From positions 1 through 14,544 of the forward strand of contig JBCBTJ010000065.1 of NCBI GenBank assembly GCA_039818665.1: a stretch of DNA of 14,544 nucleotides, in the 5' to 3' direction. Under the pieces are notes generated by a model that did no database searches, had not been told where the DNA came from, and saw nothing but the letters and a program-made list of their open reading frames with translations. The number at the start of each line of letters is the position of its first letter. The first letter of the stretch is position 1. The position numbers were made by a program, and so were the translations under genes. The DNA is from JBCBTJ01 sp039818665. Its GTDB lineage: Bacteria > Pseudomonadota > Alphaproteobacteria > Caulobacterales > Hyphomonadaceae. Of this stretch, positions 1-8,487 are shown piece after piece.

Positions 1-7
1 CCCGTAG

Positions 8-52
8 GGCGGGCCTCGGCCCGCCGCGCATCAGTGCGCCTCAGTCGGCGGG
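8..52. other. GC-rich overlapping stem-loops at the window start
   Basis: A perfect 7-bp inverted repeat (GGCGGGC at 8-14, CTCG loop, GCCCGCC at 19-25) is followed by a second option in which CCCGCCG (20-26) pairs with CGGCGGG (46-52) around an inner GCGCA/TGCGC stem (26-39). The two folds are mutually exclusive. They lie downstream of dprA on the minus strand, beyond the dispersed repeat. No T-tract follows on either strand, so a classical intrinsic terminator is not supported. The structure could be part of the repeat family or the 3' end of the dprA transcript. Apart from this and the repeat at 60-122, the first 147 bases show no gene. Confidence 0.4.
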
Positions 53-59
53 CCAAGCC

Positions 60-122
60 CCCCACAAGCAACGCGCAGGCGCAGGGCGCCCGAGCGGAGC
101 GAGGATCCGCGCCCGAGCAAAC
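60..122 (-). repeat. Dispersed GC-rich repeat, copy downstream of dprA
   Basis: Read on the minus strand this 63-bp unit starts GTTTGCTCGGGCGC, contains a GGATCC core and ends TGCTTGTGGGG. It matches 14113-14175 on the plus strand at 60 of 63 positions; the three differences are single-base substitutions. It begins 25 bp after the dprA stop codon and runs in the direction of dprA transcription, so it would be in the dprA 3' untranslated region if transcription continues. Both strands are open across it in some frames, but the translations are Arg/Ala/Gly/Pro-rich and are not taken as genes. Confidence 0.85.
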
Positions 123-147
123 AGAGGACTCGCCGGCGTCGCCCCGC

Positions 148-1257
148 TCAGACGGCGAGCGCAGCGAGGCCGCCGGGCAGGGTCACGGCGTCGCCGGCGA
201 GTTCGAGCTCCATCAAGATCGCCGCGCACCGCGCCGCGCCGACCCCTGCGGCCCGCGCGATCTCATCGATCGACATGGGATAGGGCGCCAAGGCCTCGCG
301 CACCGCCGCCACCTGATCCGGCGGGGGCTCGCCCGTGTCCGGTTCGCTGTCGAAGCCCGGCGGCGGACCAGCGCGCAGACTGCGCGGCGCGCTGCTGGCG
401 AGCACCGCAAGCGCGTCCTCAACCGTGCCGACCAACGCCGCGCCGTCCTTGATCAAGCGGTTTGTTCCCGCCGCTCGCGGATCAAGCGGCGAGCCGGGCA
501 CGGCCATCACGTCGCGTCCCTGATCAGCGGCGGCGCGGGCTGAGATCAGGGAGCCGGAGCGCTCGGCCGCTTCGACCACGATCACCCCGGCCGCCAGCCC
601 GGTGATCAACCGATTGCGGCGGGGAAAGTCCTTGGCCGTCGCCCGATGCCCGAACGGGCTTTCCGAGACGATCAGCCCGTCAGCGGCCAGCGCGGCGTAG
701 AGCCGGTCGTGCTCGGGCGGATAGACATGGTCGATCCCGCCGCCCAGCACGGCGATGGTGCCGGTCTCCAGCGCGGCGGCGTGCGCCTCGCCGTCGACCC
801 CGCGGGCCAGTCCGGAGACGACGACATGGCCGGCGGCCCCGAGCCCCGCGGCGAAGTCCCGCGCGATTTTCCGTCCAGCGGCCGAGGCGTTGCGCGCGCC
901 GACAATGGCGACGGCCGGCCGTTCCGTGAGCACTGCGCGCCCGAGCAGCGTCACGACGGGCGGGGGCGGGTCCAGCGCGGCGAGCATGTCCGGAAAGTCC
1001 GGCTCGCAAGCGGCGACGATCCGGGCGCCATAGCGCGCGGTCTGCTCGACCTCCCGCTCCGTCTCGCCCAGACTGGGGGCTTTGAGGGCGCGCTTGCGCC
1101 CGGAGCGCCGCGACAGCTCCGGCAGCGCCTCGATCGCCGCTTTCGGCGTTTTGTAGCGGCGGAGAAGCTCGGCGAAAGTCACGGGGCCGATATTGGGCGT
1201 TCGAGTCAGCCGAAGCCAATCGAGGCGCTCAACCTCAGAGAGTGCTTTGCGCGTCAT
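148..1257 (-). CDS. dprA: DNA-processing protein DprA
   Basis: DprA (369 aa) binds incoming single-stranded DNA in the cytoplasm and loads RecA during natural transformation. An N-terminal helix-hairpin-helix/SAM-like region covers about residues 8-65. The Rossmann-type core (about 110-285) carries GARNAS (120-125), SGLARGVDGEAH (148-159), GGGIDHVYPPE (172-182), FPRRNRLI (211-218) and the AVPG/GTNRLI segment (252-270). After a Pro/Gly-rich linker (about 290-312) comes a C-terminal winged-helix domain (about 313-369). The ATG at 1257 overlaps the plsY stop in an ATGA junction, which supports this start over longer versions and suggests translational coupling. The plsY-dprA order is common in Alphaproteobacteria; topA, often next, is not present in the 147 bases left. 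All family motifs look intact. Confidence 0.97.
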   Translation of the reverse strand: MTRKALSEVERLDWLRLTRTPNIGPVTFAELLRRYKTPKAAIEALPELSRRSGRKRALKAPSLGETEREVEQTARYGARIVAACEPDFPDMLAALDPPPPVVTLLGRAVLTERPAVAIVGARNASAAGRKIARDFAAGLGAAGHVVVSGLARGVDGEAHAAALETGTIAVLGGGIDHVYPPEHDRLYAALAADGLIVSESPFGHRATAKDFPRRNRLITGLAAGVIVVEAAERSGSLISARAAADQGRDVMAVPGSPLDPRAAGTNRLIKDGAALVGTVEDALAVLASSAPRSLRAGPPPGFDSEPDTGEPPPDQVAAVREALAPYPMSIDEIARAAGVGAARCAAILMELELAGDAVTLPGGLAALAV

Positions 1258-1871
1258 TTCGAGGCGCCGAACCTCGGCTCCTCCCCCCGTATGAGGCGGG
1301 CGATATTCTCCCGGTGGCGCCAGAAGAGGAGCGCCGTCAGCAGCGCGAACACGCCGATGACGAAGGGCGACTCGGGCAGCCAGCCAAGCTCGCCTGTGAC
1401 CGCCAGCGCGATCGGGATCGTGAAGGCCGTGATCAAGGCCGCCAAGGACGAAATCCGGGACAGGGCGAACACGCCGATCCAAAGCGGCGCGCCGATCAAG
1501 AAACCGGGCAGCGTCGTCACGACGACCAGGCCGGCATAGGTCGCAACGCCCTTGCCGCCTTTGAAGTTCAACCAGATCGGATAGCAATGGCCGACCAAGG
1601 CGGCCGCGCCGGCGACCATGCCGACATCCTTGCCGAAAATCCGCCAAAAGACGAACGCGATGATCCCAGCCTTGAACATGTCGAGAAACAAAGTCGCAGC
1701 GGCGAGGTCACGCCGGCCTGTGCGGAGCACATTGGTCGCGCCGATATTGCCGGACCCGATCTGCCGAATATCCCCGACGCCGGCCATCTGCGTCAGCACC
1801 AGTCCGAACGGCACCGCGCCGAAGAGGTAGCCCGTCGCCGCAGCGAGCGAGAAAGCCGCAATGTCCGGCAT
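1254..1871 (-). CDS. plsY: Acyl-phosphate:glycerol-3-phosphate acyltransferase PlsY
   Basis: PlsY (205 aa, normal length for the family) is an inner-membrane enzyme that transfers an acyl group from acyl-phosphate to glycerol-3-phosphate, the first committed step of phospholipid synthesis. All three family motifs are visible: SGNIGATNVLR (40-50), GHCYPIWLNFKGGKG (94-108) and HRENIARLIRGEEPRFG (186-202). Hydrophobic segments near 5-29, 60-80, 84-100, 112-135, 142-162 and 168-184 fit a multi-pass membrane protein. The ATG at 1871 follows a GAGGAGG sequence about 10 nt upstream. Its 3' end overlaps dprA by 4 bp. The gap to the upstream pyrC-like gene is 61 bp, so it may belong to the same transcript. 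Confidence 0.97.
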   Translation of the reverse strand: MPDIAAFSLAAATGYLFGAVPFGLVLTQMAGVGDIRQIGSGNIGATNVLRTGRRDLAAATLFLDMFKAGIIAFVFWRIFGKDVGMVAGAAALVGHCYPIWLNFKGGKGVATYAGLVVVTTLPGFLIGAPLWIGVFALSRISSLAALITAFTIPIALAVTGELGWLPESPFVIGVFALLTALLFWRHRENIARLIRGEEPRFGASK

Positions 1872-1884
1872 GGGTCCCGTTCCT

Positions 1885-1911
1885 CCTCAGCCGCGGAAGT
1901 ACTATCTGAGG
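1885..1911 (-). promoter_or_regulatory. Inverted repeat covering the plsY ribosome-binding site
   Basis: CCTCAG (1885-1890) and CTGAGG (1906-1911) form a 6-bp inverted repeat with a 15-nt loop. On the minus strand the 3' arm runs into the GAGGAGG Shine-Dalgarno sequence of plsY, and the C-run next to the other arm can pair with part of that site. Such a hairpin could lower plsY translation unless ribosomes finishing pyrC or another factor open it. The stem is short and the region is GC-rich, so chance is possible. Confidence 0.25.
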
Positions 1912-1932
1912 GGGGCGGGGCGCAAGAGCGGT

Positions 1933-3209
1933 TTAGGCGCTGTAGACCGCCTCGCCGCCGACAACGGTTTTGAGGACGCGGCCCTCCAGGCGCCGCCCGT
2001 CGAAGGGAGAATTGGTCGAGCGGGATCTTAGTTTTTCGCGATCGCAGAGCCACGGCGCGTCGGGATCGAAGACAATGAGGTCGGCGGGCGCGCCTTTCGC
2101 CAGCCGACCGGCCTTGAGGCCGATCAGATCCGCCGGCCCGCACGTGATGGGGCGCAACGCTTGGAGCATGGTGAGCTGTTCATTGTGAACCAGGCTCGTC
2201 ATCGCCGAGAGGGTGGTTTCGAGGCCCGCCGCGCCGAACGCCGCTTCAGCGAATGGCAGGCGCTTTTCTTCCGGCGGTTGCGGATCGTGAGCAGATACGA
2301 CGGCCTGGATCGCGCCACGCGCCACCCCGTCCACTAGGGCGAGACGGTCCTCTTCCGCCCGGAACGGCGGCGAGGTTTTGCAATAGGTGAGATAGTCGCC
2401 GACATCGAGCTCATTGAAATAGAGATGGTGCGCCGCAACAGTGCAGGCCGCCGCAACGCCCCGCGCCGCGGCGTCTTCGACAAGGCGAACCGTCCGCGCC
2501 GTCGACGCCTGGTCGAGCACCAGTTTCGCCCCGGCGCCTTCTGCGAGGATGAGATCGCGAGATGCGGCGGTCCATTCCGCGTCCCGTCCCATGCCGGAGA
2601 GCCCCATGCGGGCGGCGAGCGCGCCCGAATTCATCACGCCGGACCCGACAAGCGCCGGATCTTCCGGCTTGGCGAAGACGACCGCTTGGCGGCCGGCGGC
2701 GTAAGCAAGCGCGCGCTTCATCACCGATGGATCTGCGACCGGGGCGTCCGCATTGGTGAAGAAGACAGCGCCGGCCTCCTGCATGAGGCCGATCTCAGCG
2801 ATCGCCTCGCCCTGAAGGCCGACCGTCAGCGCGCCGGCTGCATAGACGCGGTTGCGCGCCGTCGCCGCGCCGCGGCGCATCACGAATTCGACAAGGGCGA
2901 CATCGTCGATGACCGGGTTGGTGTCGGGCATGACGACCATGGACGTCACCCCGCCCGCGACGGCGGCCTCGCTTGCCGATGCGAGGGTTTCGCGGTGCTC
3001 TTCGCCCGGCTCGCCGGTTTTGACGCGAAGATCGACAAGGCCAGGCGCGAGACAGCGCCCGTCGCAATCCTGGACCGCATCAGCGCCGGACGGCGTCTCG
3101 GCGAGGTGCGGGCCGGCGTCGATTATGATCCCGCCTTCCACGAGCACCCCGCCGGGCGCGTCTGTTCCACTCGCCGGGTCGAGCAATCGAGCATTGGTCC
3201 AGATCGTTT

Positions 3210-3213
<4 letters not shown>
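1933..3213 (-). CDS. pyrC: Dihydroorotase-like PyrC, metal ligands missing (probable pseudo-enzyme)
   Basis: This 426-aa protein has the amidohydrolase/class I dihydroorotase fold, including GLVDL (58-62), EPGEEHRETL (68-77) and the MPDTNP segment (95-100). The catalytic sites are altered. The HxH metal motif expected after GLVD is R63-V-K65; the usual histidine near residue 181 lies in a VVFAKPEDP stretch; the next ligand region reads LVLDQAST (231-238); and the DHAPH motif is SAHDPQ (307-312), with Ala where the catalytic Asp belongs. This matches the non-catalytic PyrC' (PyrX) group that scaffolds PyrB in Pseudomonas, and a subfamily often annotated dihydroorotase in Alphaproteobacteria. 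Its ATG overlaps the pyrB stop (ATGA), supporting a joint complex. A true dihydroorotase should be encoded elsewhere; that part is inference. Confidence 0.92.
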
Positions 3214-4157
<944 letters not shown>

Positions 4158-4212
4158 GGTCCGATCCCGGATTTTCGGCGGTTTAGGCGGAGTCAAAGCG
4201 GGCCGCAAGGCG

Positions 4213-5133
4213 TCAGGCCGAGATCTGCTCGAAGATCGCCCAGGCGAGAGGCATGGTAGCAAGCGCAAAAACGGTTTGAACGGCGATCAGGTTCGCACTG
4301 AACGCCGCGTCGCCGCCAAGCTCGCGCGCGAGCACCACGCTGTTGGTCGCCGTCGGCGTCGCCGCCGCCAAAACGACAATGGCGAGCGGCAGTCCGCTGA
4401 CGCCAAGCAGGAGCGCGGCGCCGACCGCCACGGCCGGCAATGCGATCAATCGAACGAGGGACCAGGCGAGCGTGCGCGGGCCGGCGCGCCGCAATCCGGC
4501 GAGGTCGACGGCCGCGCCCGCCGTCAGCAGGCCAATGGCGATGGTCGCGTCGCCCAGGGTTTGGAGCGTCGATAGGAGCGCGCCGGTCGGCGCGAGTCCC
4601 GCGATATTGAGCGCGCCGCCAAGCAAGCAGGCGAGAATCAGCGGATTGCGCGCCATCTCACCAAACAGCCTGGCGGGGTCTGACTGGCCCGGGCCGAACC
4701 TCGTCAGCGCCCAGACGGACAGCGCGTTCGCCACCGGAATCATGCCTGCCGCCGCCACAGCCATCAATGCGACGCCCTCATCGCCAAACAAGGCTCCCGC
4801 CAGCGAGAGGCCGACAAATGTGTTCCAACGTACATTGGATTGGATGACGGCGCCGACGGTTCCGGGTCTTGCGTTGCGGGACAAGGCGGACAGCAGACCG
4901 AGCCCCGCAAGGCAAAACTGCGCGAACACCAACGCCCCGACCATGCTCCAGGACGCGTTGTCGAAAGGCGCGGCCGCGAGCTTTTGGACGATCAGCGCCG
5001 GAAACAAAACGAGATAAGCGAGACGCTCGACGCCGCGCCATCCGGGCTCGCCGACATAGCCTCGCCAGGCGATGAAGCGTCCGAGCGCGACCAGAATCGC
5101 GACAGGCGACAGGGCCAGAAGAAAGGTCGTCAA
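4213..5133 (-). CDS. AEC-family (auxin efflux carrier-like) transporter
   Basis: This 306-aa, strongly hydrophobic protein has about ten membrane segments in two halves, separated near residues 145-165 by a hydrophilic stretch (FGPGQSDPARLFGEMARNP). The Asn/Pro-containing repeats RNPLILACLLGGALNIAG (161-178) and AAATPTATNSVVLARELGG (about 257-275) are typical of the AEC/BART superfamily, which includes malonate and other organic-acid carriers. The substrate cannot be read from the sequence. The start appears to be TTG at 5133, since the genomic triplet is caa on the plus strand; it overlaps the ruvX stop in a TTGA junction, and the next residues (TTFLLALSPVAILVALG) look like a normal AEC N-terminus. 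Co-expression with ruvX is therefore likely. Confidence 0.9.
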   Translation of the reverse strand: MTTFLLALSPVAILVALGRFIAWRGYVGEPGWRGVERLAYLVLFPALIVQKLAAAPFDNASWSMVGALVFAQFCLAGLGLLSALSRNARPGTVGAVIQSNVRWNTFVGLSLAGALFGDEGVALMAVAAAGMIPVANALSVWALTRFGPGQSDPARLFGEMARNPLILACLLGGALNIAGLAPTGALLSTLQTLGDATIAIGLLTAGAAVDLAGLRRAGPRTLAWSLVRLIALPAVAVGAALLLGVSGLPLAIVVLAAATPTATNSVVLARELGGDAAFSANLIAVQTVFALATMPLAWAIFEQISA

Positions 5134-5585
5134 GGCAGGTTGGCCAACCGATCGAGCGCGGCGCGGAGGATCACCGCGGCGGCGGACTTGTCGATCAACT
5201 CGGCGCGCCTGGCTCGCGATAGGTCCGCATCGATCATGGCGCGTTCGGCTTCGACCGTGGACAGGCGCTCGTCCTGAAAAGCCAGCGGCGCGTCCCGACG
5301 CCGAAGGAGGTTTCGGGCGAAAGCGCGTGCAGACTGCGCGCGCGGCCCTTCCGATCCATCCATGTTCAGCGGCAAGCCCACCACCAAGCCGACCGCCGCC
5401 CGGTCATCATAAACCGCGAAGAACGCGTCCAGGTCCGCGGCCAACCGCGTCCGTTTAATGGTCTTGGCCGGCGTCGCGATCAGCCGCGTGGCGTCGCTTG
5501 CGGCGAGGCCGATGGTTTTCGCTCCCGGGTCAACGCCGATCAGGACGCCTTGCCGGGGCAGGTCTTCGAGATTGACGATCGGCAT
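5130..5585 (-). CDS. ruvX: RuvX/YqgF-family putative Holliday junction resolvase
   Basis: A 151-aa protein with the RNase H-like YqgF fold. It carries GVDPGAKTIGLAASD (17-31, catalytic Asp19), VVGLPLNMDGSEG (68-80), FQDERLSTVEAE (103-114) and the C-terminal DKSAAAVIL segment (132-140, Asp132). Length and motif order are normal. The family is essential in many bacteria and linked to processing of the 16S rRNA 5' end, with the older name referring to Holliday junction resolution; the exact role here cannot be decided. The ATG at 5585 is the only plausible start, because an in-frame stop lies about 30 bp upstream with no start codon between. No strong Shine-Dalgarno sequence is visible. It overlaps the downstream carrier gene by 4 bp. 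Confidence 0.95.
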   Translation of the reverse strand: MPIVNLEDLPRQGVLIGVDPGAKTIGLAASDATRLIATPAKTIKRTRLAADLDAFFAVYDDRAAVGLVVGLPLNMDGSEGPRAQSARAFARNLLRRRDAPLAFQDERLSTVEAERAMIDADLSRARRAELIDKSAAAVILRAALDRLANLP

Positions 5586-5642
5586 GGCGCGGGCATAGCG
5601 CGACTGCCGTTCGCCGTCATCTCAGGAACGACGCTATTTGGC

Positions 5643-5972
5643 CTAGGACCCGTAGCCGCGCCGCGAAACCGTCGGCTGTGACCGCCGCGTCGTTGCGGTC
5701 GTCGAGGCGCGCTCGCGCTCGATCTCCTCGAATTCCGGCTTGGGCGGCGGCGGCGCGTCAATCGCGGCGGCGAATTCTTCGACGTCCAGCGCGCCGCTCC
5801 GGTCTGTGTCGAAAAGCGGGAAGGTCGCCGCCGTGGCGTCGGGCTTCACATCGCGCAGCTCCAAGAGCGAGACGACCCCGTCTTGATTGACGTCGGCTGC
5901 GCTGAAGTCACCCGCCGATGCGGCGAAGGCGGCGAGGGTCGCGCTGGCGGCGACGAGTGTGAAACGCTTCAT
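5643..5972 (-). CDS. Small secreted EF-hand protein
   Basis: A 109-aa protein with a Sec-type signal peptide (MKRFTLVAASATLAAFAASA, probable cleavage after residue 20). Two consecutive canonical EF-hand loops follow: DVNQDGVVSLLE (27-38) and DTDRSGALDVEE (55-66). Both keep acidic or polar ligands at positions 1, 3 and 5, Gly at 6 and Glu at 12, so calcium binding is likely. The C-terminus is Pro-rich (PPPPKPE, 74-80) and then Ser/Thr/Arg-rich and probably disordered. The ATG at 5972 has an AAGGAG Shine-Dalgarno sequence 6 nt upstream. It is 57 bp upstream of ruvX on the same strand and may head that transcript; a functional link is not implied. Its specific role is unknown. Confidence 0.9.
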   Translation of the reverse strand: MKRFTLVAASATLAAFAASAGDFSAADVNQDGVVSLLELRDVKPDATAATFPLFDTDRSGALDVEEFAAAIDAPPPPKPEFEEIERERASTTATTRRSQPTVSRRGYGS

Positions 5973-6123
5973 GTTCGGCTCCTTGAATGTCGGGACCGAT
6001 AGATGTCGATTGCTGCGCGGGATCTAGTCGCGTCACAGGCTAGTGAGCCGGCGTGATGAGATTGGCGCCGGTTGATCGTCGCTGGCCGAATGGGTTAGGG
6101 CGAAGTCGAGCGAGGAGGCCGAT
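5973..6123. promoter_or_regulatory. Divergent intergenic region between EF-hand gene and gatC
   Basis: These 151 bp separate two divergent genes and so should hold both promoters. The gatC Shine-Dalgarno sequence GAGGAGG is at 6112-6118. An inverted repeat CCGGCG (6048-6053) / CGCCGG (6066-6071) lies near the middle. I see no convincing -35/-10 pair on either strand. Confidence 0.4.
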
Positions 6124-6411
6124 ATGAGCGTAAGCAAGGATGACGTCCGCAAAGTGGCGCGGCTTTCGCGGATCGCCGTGCCCGAAGAGCGACTGGAAGC
6201 GCTCGCGGAAGATCTGAGCGGCATCCTCGATTGGGTAGAGCAGTTGAACGAGGTCGATGTCGACGGCGTCGAGCCGATGACCGCGGTGGTCGAGGCCTCG
6301 CTGCCGATGCGGGAGGACGTTGTGACCGACGGCGACAAAGCCTCCGACGTGCTCGCCAACGCGCCGCGTACGGATGACGGGTTTTTCGTCGTCCCGAAAT
6401 CGGTCGAGTAG
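6124..6411 (+). CDS. gatC: Asp-tRNA(Asn)/Glu-tRNA(Gln) amidotransferase subunit C
   Basis: GatC (95 aa, normal length) is the small belt-like subunit that holds GatA and GatB together in the cytoplasmic complex converting Glu-tRNA(Gln) and/or Asp-tRNA(Asn) to the amide forms. The N-terminal helices SKDDVRKVARLSRIAV (4-19) and LAEDLSGILDWVEQLNEVDVDGVEP, followed by the extended tail with MREDVV and the ending GFFVVPKSVE, match the family. A strong GAGGAGG site lies 5 nt before the ATG. It is the first plus-strand gene of the block and is followed after 2 bp by an acetyltransferase gene rather than directly by gatA. Confidence 0.97.
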   Translation: MSVSKDDVRKVARLSRIAVPEERLEALAEDLSGILDWVEQLNEVDVDGVEPMTAVVEASLPMREDVVTDGDKASDVLANAPRTDDGFFVVPKSVE

Positions 6412-6413
6412 GA

Positions 6414-6872
6414 TTGCTCGGGGTCGATCTCGCGGCTGAAGATCCGCGCACAGCTGACGGCCGCGCCCTTATCGGTGAACTCAATCGGGCGATGCTCGCG
6501 CTCTATCCAGAGAGCGCGTGGCCGTTTGTGACGGCCGAGCAGCTTGCGGACGGCGGTTGTTTCGTGGTGGCCCGCGAGCGCGGCGCCGCGCTTGGTTGCG
6601 GCGGGCTGATGCCCGTCGAGCCCGGTGAAATGGAAGTGACCCGCATGTATTTGCGGCCGGAGGCGCGCGGTCGGCGCATTTCGTCCGCCATCCTGGCGGC
6701 GCTAGAGCATGAAGCGCGTCGGCGCGGCGCGAAGCGTTTGGTTTTGGAGACGGGACCTCGCCAGCCCGAGGCGATCCGCCTCTACGAACGCAAAGGCTTT
6801 GCACGCAGCGGCCCCTTCGGTCCGCATCAGGAACATCCGCTAAGCCTGTTCTACGCCAAGGCGCTTCCGTAG
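6414..6872 (+). CDS. GNAT-family N-acetyltransferase
   Basis: A 152-aa GNAT-fold protein. The acetyl-CoA binding segment is EVTRMYLRPEARGRRISSAIL (about 74-94), followed by HEARRRGAKRLVLETG (99-114) and the C-terminal YERKGFARSGPFG (124-136). In the usual pyrophosphate loop (R-G-x-G-I/V-G/A) the second glycine is Arg88, a noticeable substitution. The substrate is unknown. The first start in the open frame is TTG at 6414, 3 bp after the gatC stop; an in-frame ATG at 6492 would remove the first helix of the fold, so TTG is preferred but unproven. The near-contact with gatC suggests co-transcription and perhaps coupled translation. Confidence 0.88.
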   Translation: MLGVDLAAEDPRTADGRALIGELNRAMLALYPESAWPFVTAEQLADGGCFVVARERGAALGCGGLMPVEPGEMEVTRMYLRPEARGRRISSAILAALEHEARRRGAKRLVLETGPRQPEAIRLYERKGFARSGPFGPHQEHPLSLFYAKALP

Positions 6873-6954
6873 AGCGCGCACGCTCCGCTTGGAGCTTGTC
6901 GAACCGTATCGCGTGAGGGTAAAGGCTCGGCCTTCCACAATGGCCGGAACCTCC

Positions 6955-8433
6955 ATGTCTGACCTCACCCAGCTTACCCTCGCCGCAGCGCTCGACGGGC
7001 TCGCCGCCAAGGAGTTTTCGTCGCGCGAGATCACGCAGTCTTTTCTGGACGCGATCGAGGCGGCCAATCCGGCGCTGAACGCATATGTCACGCCGACGCC
7101 GGACAAAGCGCTCGCCATGGCCGACGCCTCCGACGCGCGCATCGCGAAGGGCGAGGCTGGCAAGCTGGAAGGCGCGCCGCTTGGGGTGAAGGATCTGTTC
7201 TGCACGAAGGGCGTGCGGACAACAGCGTGCTCAAATATTCTTGGCGAGTTCACGCCGACCTATGAAAGCACCGTGACCCAGAACCTTTGGGATCAAGGCG
7301 CGGTTATGCTTGGCAAGCTCAACATGGACGAGTTCGCCATGGGCTCGTCCAACGAGACCTCGCGCTTCGGCCCTGTCGCCAATCCGTGGCGGCGGAACGA
7401 CGGCGGCAACGCCAAGCTGACCCCGGGCGGGTCGTCCGGCGGCTCCGCCGCCTCAGTCGCGGCGGATCTCTGCCTAGCGGCGACCGCGTCCGACACGGGC
7501 GGGTCGATCCGCCAGCCGGCGGCGTTTACGGGGACGGTGGGCGTCAAGCCGACCTATGGCCGGGCCAGCCGTTACGGGATGGTCGCGTTCGCCTCGTCTT
7601 TAGATCAAGCCGGGCCGATTGCGAAGACCGTCGAAGACGCGGCGATCTTGATTGAGATCATGTGTTCGCACGATGCCAAGGACTCAACTTCGCTTCCAGT
7701 CGAAACGCCGGACTGGCGGGGCGAAGTGGGGCAATCCATCAAGGGCATGAAGATCGGCGTGCCGCGGGAGTATCGCCTCGACGGCATGCCCGAGGAGATC
7801 GAAACCCTGTGGAGCCAGGGGATCGCCTGGTTGAAGGCTGAGGGCGCTGAGATCGTCGATGTGTCTCTGCCGCACACCAAATACGCGTTGCCGGCCTATT
7901 ATATCGTGGCCCCCGCCGAAGCGTCCTCGAACCTCGCCCGCTATGACGGCATGCGTTATGGAGAGCGTGTGGCCGGCGACAATCTGACGGCGACCTACGA
8001 GGCGACGCGGGCTGGCGGTTTCGGCGCCGAGGTGCAGCGCCGGCTTATGATCGGCACTTATGTGCTCTCGTCGGGCTACTATGACGCTTACTATCTCAGA
8101 GCCCAGAAAGTGCGCACGCGCATCCTTCAGGATTTCGAGACCGTGTTCAAAGACGTCGACGCGCTCTTGACGCCGGCGACCCCAAGCGCCGCTTTCGCCT
8201 ATGGCGAGCGCTCGGACGATCCGATCGCGATGTATCTGAACGACGTTTTTACCGTCACCGCGAACTTGGCGGGCCTGCCGGGCATTTCGGTGCCGGCCGC
8301 GCTCGATGGTCAAGGTCTGCCGCTGGGACTTCAAGTGATCGGCAAAGCGCTCGACGAGGCCGCCTGCTTGCGGGTCGGCGCCGTGATCGAGCAAGCGGCG
8401 GGCTTCGGCCACAAAGCGGAACGCTGGTGGTGA
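6955..8433 (+). CDS. gatA: Asp-tRNA(Asn)/Glu-tRNA(Gln) amidotransferase subunit A
   Basis: GatA (492 aa) is the amidase subunit that hydrolyses glutamine and delivers ammonia to GatB. The amidase-signature triad is present: Lys79 in GVKDLF, the cis-Ser at S160 in GGSSGGS, and the nucleophile Ser184 in DTGGSIRQPA. The spacing of 24 residues between the two serines is the family value. The ATG at 6955 begins MSDLTQLTLAAAL, the typical N-terminus; earlier in-frame starts at 6889 (TTG) and 6940 (ATG) would add unusual residues. It lies 82 bp after the GNAT gene. A GC-rich hairpin follows the stop codon. gatB is not adjacent but about 1.8 kb downstream. Confidence 0.97.
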   Translation: MSDLTQLTLAAALDGLAAKEFSSREITQSFLDAIEAANPALNAYVTPTPDKALAMADASDARIAKGEAGKLEGAPLGVKDLFCTKGVRTTACSNILGEFTPTYESTVTQNLWDQGAVMLGKLNMDEFAMGSSNETSRFGPVANPWRRNDGGNAKLTPGGSSGGSAASVAADLCLAATASDTGGSIRQPAAFTGTVGVKPTYGRASRYGMVAFASSLDQAGPIAKTVEDAAILIEIMCSHDAKDSTSLPVETPDWRGEVGQSIKGMKIGVPREYRLDGMPEEIETLWSQGIAWLKAEGAEIVDVSLPHTKYALPAYYIVAPAEASSNLARYDGMRYGERVAGDNLTATYEATRAGGFGAEVQRRLMIGTYVLSSGYYDAYYLRAQKVRTRILQDFETVFKDVDALLTPATPSAAFAYGERSDDPIAMYLNDVFTVTANLAGLPGISVPAALDGQGLPLGLQVIGKALDEAACLRVGAVIEQAAGFGHKAERWW

Positions 8434-8435
8434 GC

Positions 8436-8453
8436 GCCGGCGCCGAAGCCGGC
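8436..8453 (+). other. GC-rich hairpin just after the gatA stop
   Basis: GCCGGC (8436-8441), loop GCCGAA, GCCGGC (8448-8453): a perfect 6-bp stem starting 2 bp after the gatA stop codon. There is no T-tract behind it, so it is not a standard intrinsic terminator. It could protect the gatA mRNA 3' end or be a chance GC palindrome. Confidence 0.3.
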
Positions 8454-8487
8454 TGACGCCGCGCCGATCCGCCGATAGGTTGGAGAT

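Noticed and set aside
34..543. Long plus-strand reading frame overlapping the 3' end of dprA
   Set aside because: It lies antisense to a well-supported dprA and runs through the dispersed repeat; the translation is Arg/Ala-rich without domains, a typical effect of GC-rich DNA.
1258..1647. N-terminal extension of dprA through plsY
   Set aside because: The extension overlaps plsY in another frame and is Arg-rich; DprA homology starts at the ATG that overlaps the plsY stop.
4191..4196. TTGACT (-35-like) upstream of pyrB on the minus strand
   Set aside because: No acceptable -10 hexamer follows at 16-18 bp, so I did not list it as a promoter.
6873..6954. Small hairpin GAGCG/CGCTC (6872-6885) after the GNAT gene and a GAGCTTGTCGAAC sequence resembling common dispersed repeats
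   Set aside because: The stem is only 5 bp without a T-tract, and the repeat-like string has no second copy in the window.
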